NCBI GenBank assembly: GCA_016791465.1
Contig: JAEUWE010000430.1
Coordinates: 1-6,624, forward strand
Direction of reading: 5' to 3'
From: Pseudobdellovibrionaceae bacterium
Lineage (GTDB): Bacteria > Bdellovibrionota > Bdellovibrionia > Bdellovibrionales > JAMPXM01
Length of the DNA: 6,624 bases
Shown: positions 5,180 to 6,624 of the stretch, one piece after another
How the letters are laid out: every line of letters begins with the position of its first letter
Position numbering within the stretch: position 1 is the stretch's first letter
Made by a program: the position numbers and the translations under genes
Notes under the pieces: generated by a model
The model's database searches: none
What the model was told of the DNA's origin: nothing
The model's input: the letters and a program-made list of their open reading frames with translations, nothing else

Positions 5180-6624
5180 CTAGTTTGAGTTGCTGAGCTG
5201 GCTCTCGAGAACACGCATTTTCTCAGTCGGAATAAAGGTGACTGATGTCACGTAGCTGAATGCTTTCAGTTTTTCTCCGCGCGGCAGAAGAGCGTGGACG
5301 AGGAATGCCGTAGGGGAGTAGTTCACCGGTCCAGCCTTGAGCACCGGACGGCCATTTTCAAGTACGGGATCTCCATTTCGGTCGAGCTCCATGCGCTCGT
5401 TAAACCCGAGCTGAAGACCGACGATCTGTTGCAGTTTGGCCTGATCAGTAGCGGTGAGTGACATTGGATTCATGTAGCGAATGTCGCCAGCCAGATTGAA
5501 GTATCCGGCGAGAAGTTCGAAAAACTTCGGATTTTTGGCGAGGATGCCTTTCTGTACGGCGAGGTGGCCTGATGAAATATGCTCGGGCTTACCGGCTGCG
5601 GTGATGAAGGTGCCACGGATGAACTTATTGCGACGGGCGGTGGTTTCATCTTCGCGGGTCATCACGTCGGCGATCATCATGGCGCCGTCAGCAAGGCCCA
5701 CTTCGAGTGGAGCGCCATCGAGAGTTTTCTTTGAACCGTCGGGAAGCGAGAAGGCTGTCTGATAGTTTCCGAGGATCGGCATCGCCGGCATGATCTCTTT
5801 TACACAAGACGGAGTTTCTCCGCGCAGAAACGCCTCTTTCTCGACATTGGGATCACATTCGCGAAGCGAGAGGACGGCCCATGCAAACTCTGAACAGTAC
5901 ATCGAGTAGCCCTTACTGCCATAGCGTCCCTGAACACGGCCACCAAGGGATAGACGAGCAAGATCAGCGACGAAGGTGAGGTCGGCATTGCCGTCATCAT
6001 CAGTTTTGTAGTTTGAGGTCATGTAGTCGCTATTGAACGAGAGCGGGTTCTTGTAGAACTTCGATGCATTTTTGCGAAGAAGCAGGAGCCACTGCTCTAC
6101 GTTTTGGCGTTCTTGTTCGTCGTTGACTCCATCGTGAAGCGCAACGGGGCGAACGATATGGAGGTAAGGTGCTTCGACATAGTGCTTAGAGTTTAAAAAA
6201 TCGTTGTTCACTCCGCCCCATGTTTCCGAATCGAGAGGCATATCGACATTGTGAAGCGTCTGCGAGCCGTCGTTATTGGGGGTCAGGAGGGCGACGCCGG
6301 TGTGACTGACTCCCAATTGTAGGTGAGAATACGGGAGGCTGGCGTACCACTCTGGGCGGAAGCTCAAGATAACGTCGCCAGTTTGAATCATTCCTGACGA
6401 ACCGAGCGCTATTGCGGCTTTGAGGCGGCTGGCGCTGTCTTTGCCCTGATTCACGACGGTCCACCGCAGGCCGATCAGCGATTTAAGAGCAGGGACCGCA
6501 GCGGCGCGGCGGCCAGTCGTCGCATTGCGGGGATAGTCGAGACGCAGTTGATCGACGACTAGCAAATTGGACGAATTGTTTACGACCGACTCTGGAAGAG
6601 GTGAAAACTCTGTTCGCGGCATTT
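5180..6624 (-). CDS. Large YiiX-like (permuted NlpC/P60) hydrolase with unrecognised C-terminal half, 5' end uncertain
   Basis: This protein of at least 480 residues has the active-site landmarks of the smaller hydrolase next door. Numbering is from the ATG at 6622. It has G82-D-V-I-L-S-F, then S106-H107-T-G-V-A-L, then M-Y242-C243-S-E-F-A-W. The spacing from the GD glycine to the His is 25 residues in both proteins, a good sign of homology. The His-to-Cys distance is 136 here against 78 there, so about 58 extra residues lie between. D127 or H124 could be the third polar residue. I do not recognise residues 260-480; they contain no obvious membrane segment and end in a strand-rich stretch. 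The ATG at 6622 is only two bases from the window edge, and the N-terminus it gives (M-P-R-T-E-F) has no signal peptide. The real start is therefore probably further right. If exported, it would act in the envelope; the substrate cannot be inferred. Confidence 0.75.
   Translation of the reverse strand, partial: MPRTEFSPLPESVVNNSSNLLVVDQLRLDYPRNATTGRRAAAVPALKSLIGLRWTVVNQGKDSASRLKAAIALGSSGMIQTGDVILSFRPEWYASLPYSHLQLGVSHTGVALLTPNNDGSQTLHNVDMPLDSETWGGVNNDFLNSKHYVEAPYLHIVRPVALHDGVNDEQERQNVEQWLLLLRKNASKFYKNPLSFNSDYMTSNYKTDDDGNADLTFVADLARLSLGGRVQGRYGSKGYSMYCSEFAWAVLSLRECDPNVEKEAFLRGETPSCVKEIMPAMPILGNYQTAFSLPDGSKKTLDGAPLEVGLADGAMMIADVMTREDETTARRNKFIRGTFITAAGKPEHISSGHLAVQKGILAKNPKFFELLAGYFNLAGDIRYMNPMSLTATDQAKLQQIVGLQLGFNERMELDRNGDPVLENGRPVLKAGPVNYSPTAFLVHALLPRGEKLKAFSYVTSVTFIPTEKMRVLESQLSNSN

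Overview
The window (6,624 bases, about half G+C by eye) is ordinary, densely packed bacterial chromosome. It holds five protein genes and one tRNA gene. The best lineage hint is the chemoreceptor at 1648-3678. Its signalling tip (F-Q-T-K-L-L-S-F-N-A-S-V-E-A-A-R, then G-E-H-G-K-G-F) is the form I associate from memory with receptors of Bdellovibrio-like bacteria (Bdellovibrionota, formerly Deltaproteobacteria). Several exported proteins and two exported NlpC/P60-like hydrolases would fit that. This is a recollection, not a search result, and I hold it at about even odds.

Layout, left to right. (1) Bases 1-1405, plus strand: the 3' part of a two-HKD phospholipase D superfamily gene. Its frame is open to the left edge, so its true start is outside the window. 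(2) 1406-1592: a short gap with a long imperfect hairpin, and overlapping it a good promoter candidate that leads straight into a tRNA-Val gene (anticodon TAC, CCA encoded). (3) 1593-1650: a convergent junction with a second hairpin that overlaps the stop codon of the next gene. (4) 1648-4204, minus strand: a two-gene unit in which a small exported single-Cache-domain protein is followed, 16 bases later, by a large methyl-accepting chemotaxis protein. A sigma-70-like promoter candidate lies upstream at 4324-4353. (5) 4478-6624, minus strand: two different exported or probably exported cysteine hydrolases of the circularly permuted NlpC/P60 type (YiiX/YebB-like), separated by 72 bases that contain a terminator-like hairpin. 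The larger one runs off the right edge.

How the parts may work together. The Cache protein and the receptor are very probably co-transcribed. The Cache protein should fold in the periplasm, next to the receptor's own periplasmic sensor region. The simplest idea is that it supplies or modulates ligand sensing for that receptor; this is inference. The two YiiX-like proteins are candidate envelope amidases or peptidases with a shared active-site layout, but the larger one carries about 230 C-terminal residues that I do not recognise. I see no link between the phospholipase D gene and the others. I found no mobile element, CRISPR array, phage gene or long repeat.

The most worthwhile points for follow-up are the secreted Cache protein paired with a receptor, the pair of divergent YiiX-like hydrolases, and the tRNA promoter embedded in a hairpin.
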